DNA of 8,705 nt from Lachnospiraceae bacterium. GTDB taxonomy: Bacteria > Bacillota > Clostridia > Lachnospirales > Lachnospiraceae. The translations under genes and the position numbers were made by a program. The notes beneath the pieces were generated by a model, which saw nothing but the letters and a program-made list of their open reading frames with translations, searched no databases and was not told where the DNA came from. The first letter of the stretch is position 1. Each line of letters starts with the position of its first letter. The stretch covers positions 1 to 8,705 of the forward strand of contig JAEEKC010000033.1 in the NCBI GenBank assembly GCA_016282215.1, written 5' to 3'. Shown here in pieces: positions 6,774 through 8,705 of the stretch.

Positions 6774-7967
6774 ATGGGATTTTGGAAAGACCTGTTTTCC
6801 AGGGCAAAAAATAAAATCGCTTCCCCGGAGGAAGAAACAGAGCTGGAAGCCCAGTACCTGGTCGGTGCAGAAGATGTGAACCTGGCCGATGAGTATGAGC
6901 GCAGCAGGTATATCGAAAGCCTTTTGCAGCAGGTGTCGGATGCGTCGAGACAGGTGGATGAGGCCAGCAGCGAGTACAAAACGGTCAACAGTTATCTGCG
7001 CGATATTGAGGAACTGGAGTTTATCCGCGGTGAGGACAGAAAGCAGCTGGTGGAGCATGCCAAGTCCATCGTACATCTTTCCCTTGACAAAGAACGTTAT
7101 CAGGAGCGGAAGAACCGCATGTCCGATGATGATTTCGAGCGGATGCAGCGGCTGGAGGATGACACCGATGAAGGTGCGCTGCGCTTAAAAGAAGCGGAGG
7201 AGTACCAGCAGCTGGTCCGCGCGGATTTAAAGCGCTTAGAGGGAGAAAAACAGGCCTGTCTGTTCCGCAGACAGGAGGCGGAAACACATATGAACAACCT
7301 GCGCGGTATGACGCAGATCGCCCTGATTGCCATTGCAGCCTGCGTGCTGATCCTGCTTGCCATGCAATTCGGATTTGAGATGAATGCCCAGATCGGGTTT
7401 ATGCTGACAGCCGGCGCCGGCGCCATCGTGCTGACGGCACTGTACATGTCCTATCTCGATGCTTCAAAGGAAAAAGTGCGGGCCTCGAGAAGTCTGAATA
7501 AAGTCATTCTTTTGCAGAACCGCGTCAAGATCCGGTATGTGAACAATACCAATCTGCTGGAATACCTGTACATGAAATTCGGCATCTCTTCCGCGGCAGA
7601 GCTGGAGCGCCTGCGCGAAAAGTACGGCGAGGAGAAGGAAGAGCGGGAAAAGATCCGTGAAAACATGCATCAGCTGACATTCTCTCAGGAGGAAATGGTA
7701 TCGATCCTGCGGAAGTATAAACTCTTCGATCCGTTGATCTGGCTCCATCAGGCGCGGGCCATCTACGATCCAAAGGAAATGGTGGAGGTGCGGCACGCCC
7801 TGATCCTTCGCCGTCAGAAGATCCGCCAGCAGCTTGACTTTAATTCGCAAAATGCTTCCGCAGCCCAGGAACAGATCCGTTCCATCGTTGCGGAATACCC
7901 ACAGTATGCCAAAGAGATCCTGCAGATGGTGTCGGATTTCGAGGTAGGACGGGATCATGGTGCTTGA
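6774..7967 (+). CDS. Coiled-coil protein with one central membrane hairpin, function unknown
   Basis: The 397 residues fall into three parts. The N-terminal 175 are strongly charged and helical, with coiled-coil-like stretches at about 37-83 and 120-175. A hydrophobic pair follows: TM1 about 180-198 (IALIAIAACVLILLAMQF) and TM2 about 206-228 (IGFMLTAGAGAIVLTALY), joined by a loop of only about seven residues. The C-terminal 170 are again helical, with a highly charged stretch (277-298) and 'IYDPKEMVEVRHALILRRQK' (330-349). A tight hairpin puts both long arms on the same side of the membrane; the basic residues flanking it (FRRQE, SKEKVRASR) point to the cytosol. The N-terminal 'MGFWKDLFSRAKNK' could be amphipathic. 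The ATG at 6774 follows GGGA (6764-6767) by six bases. It may anchor the other cluster proteins to the membrane (inference). I do not recognise a named family. It is the last gene of the cluster. Confidence 0.82.
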   Translation: MGFWKDLFSRAKNKIASPEEETELEAQYLVGAEDVNLADEYERSRYIESLLQQVSDASRQVDEASSEYKTVNSYLRDIEELEFIRGEDRKQLVEHAKSIVHLSLDKERYQERKNRMSDDDFERMQRLEDDTDEGALRLKEAEEYQQLVRADLKRLEGEKQACLFRRQEAETHMNNLRGMTQIALIAIAACVLILLAMQFGFEMNAQIGFMLTAGAGAIVLTALYMSYLDASKEKVRASRSLNKVILLQNRVKIRYVNNTNLLEYLYMKFGISSAAELERLREKYGEEKEEREKIRENMHQLTFSQEEMVSILRKYKLFDPLIWLHQARAIYDPKEMVEVRHALILRRQKIRQQLDFNSQNASAAQEQIRSIVAEYPQYAKEILQMVSDFEVGRDHGA

Positions 7968-7992
7968 TGAATAGATCGAATGAACATATAAA
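7964..7992 (+). promoter_or_regulatory. Candidate promoter of purB
   Basis: TTGATG (7964-7969), 17 bases, then TATAAA (7987-7992). It starts at the stop codon of the upstream gene and would give a leader of about 15 bases before the purB ATG. No terminator is visible before it, so read-through from the cluster is also possible. Confidence 0.45.
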
Positions 7993-8003
7993 TAAAGACA
8001 CAC

Positions 8004-8010
8004 GGAGGAA
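8004..8010 (+). promoter_or_regulatory. Ribosome binding site of purB
   Basis: GGAGGAA, with the GGAGG core ending six bases before ATG 8015. It is the strongest ribosome site in the window and fixes the purB start. Confidence 0.9.
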
Positions 8011-8014
8011 CAAC

Positions 8015-8705
8015 ATGGAAACAGCAACACACGACAAATACGTCAGCCCGCTTTCAGAGCGGTATGCCAGCAAAGAAATGCAGTACATCTTCTCGCCGGA
8101 CATGAAATTCAGGACCTGGCGCAAGCTCTGGATCGCGCTGGCAGAGACAGAGATGGAACTGGGACTGTCACAGGACGGAAAGCCCACCATCACACAGGAA
8201 ATGATCGATGAACTGAAAAGCCACGCGGAAGATATCAACTATGAGGTGGCAAAAGCGCGGGAAGCGCAGGTACGTCACGACGTTATGAGCCACGTATACG
8301 CTTACGGACAGCAGTGCCCCAAGGCAGCGGGTATTATCCATCTGGGCGCCACCAGCTGCTACGTTGGCGATAATACAGACATCATCGTGATGCGCGAAGC
8401 TATGCAGCTGGTACAGAAAAAACTGGTCAGCGTTATCGACCAGCTGGCTGCTTTTGCAGAGAAGCAGAAAAACCTGCCTACCCTTGCCTTTACGCATTTC
8501 CAGCCGGCCCAGCCCACTACCGTTGGAAAGCGCGCTACCCTTTGGATCCAGGAATTTCTGATGGATTTAGAAGACCTGGAATATGTGATGGGCACCCTGA
8601 AGCTTCTCGGCTCCAAAGGAACCACGGGAACCCAGGCGTCTTTCAAGGAACTGTTCAACGGTGATGACGAGACCATCGACAAGATCGATCCCATGATCGC
8701 AAAGA
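8015..8705 (+). CDS. purB: Adenylosuccinate lyase, N-terminal part (3' end off window)
   Basis: The first 230 residues are visible and the frame is open at the right edge. The enzyme, a homotetramer of the fumarase/aspartase superfamily, works twice in purine synthesis: it splits SAICAR to AICAR plus fumarate, and adenylosuccinate to AMP plus fumarate. Visible signatures are 'RHDVMSH' (87-93), 'HLGATSCYVGDN' (109-120) and 'THFQPAQPTTVGKR' (160-173), whose His161 corresponds to the catalytic acid histidine of the family (His159 in the human enzyme, from memory), then 'KGTTGTQASF' (201-210). The signature loop with the catalytic serine lies beyond the window. Phrases such as HLGATSCYVGDNTD, FTHFQPAQ and GTTGTQASF are those of animal ADSL rather than the shorter Bacillus type. 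The full length should be near 475 residues if it follows that type. It has its own ribosome site and a likely promoter. No functional link to the upstream cluster is apparent. Confidence 0.95.
   Translation, partial: METATHDKYVSPLSERYASKEMQYIFSPDMKFRTWRKLWIALAETEMELGLSQDGKPTITQEMIDELKSHAEDINYEVAKAREAQVRHDVMSHVYAYGQQCPKAAGIIHLGATSCYVGDNTDIIVMREAMQLVQKKLVSVIDQLAAFAEKQKNLPTLAFTHFQPAQPTTVGKRATLWIQEFLMDLEDLEYVMGTLKLLGSKGTTGTQASFKELFNGDDETIDKIDPMIAK

Noticed and set aside
8168..8694. Minus-strand frames of 109 and 111 codons near the right edge
   Set aside because: They are antisense to purB, whose + strand frame is strongly conserved and simply lacks a stop because it runs off the window.

Overview
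The window looks like a chromosomal segment from a Gram-positive anaerobe of the class Clostridia, probably Lachnospiraceae. The basis is moderate GC content, AGGAGG-type ribosome binding sites, an ABC-2-like permease of the type common in that group, and two large proteins that resemble families I remember as DUF5717 and DUF5716 (labels from memory, not checked). All supported genes lie on the + strand.

Layout: (1) Bases 2-721 are the 3' part of a multi-pass membrane protein, probably an ABC-2 type transporter permease, closed by a strong intrinsic terminator (761-801). (2) A promoter (813-840) and a short leader with a hairpin (868-884) open a cluster of four uncharacterised genes that fills 897-7967. 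These encode a 1187-residue protein with Ig-like domains and helical repeats; a 433-residue protein with the layout of Hsp70 but eroded phosphate motifs; a 257-residue TPR-like protein; and a 397-residue coiled-coil protein with one central membrane hairpin. No terminator is visible between them. (3) From 8015 to the right edge is the start of purB (adenylosuccinate lyase), whose sequence resembles the animal enzyme more than the Bacillus one. It appears to have its own promoter in the 47-base gap before it.

How the genes may work together: the four-gene cluster is the part of most interest. None of its proteins shows a clear secretion signal. The content (a degenerate Hsp70-like core, two helical scaffold proteins and a membrane-anchored coiled coil with both long ends on the same side) suggests a cytosolic or inner-membrane assembly in which a non-canonical Hsp70 relative acts with dedicated partners. 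This is inference from gene order and architecture; the substrate and process are unknown.

The gaps inside the cluster also carry structure. The gaps before the second and fourth genes share a 57-base, ungapped, promoter-like module (37 of 57 identical by hand count). The gap before the third gene contains a 51-base tandem duplication of that gene's own start region, creating an 11-codon minigene with the same first five residues.
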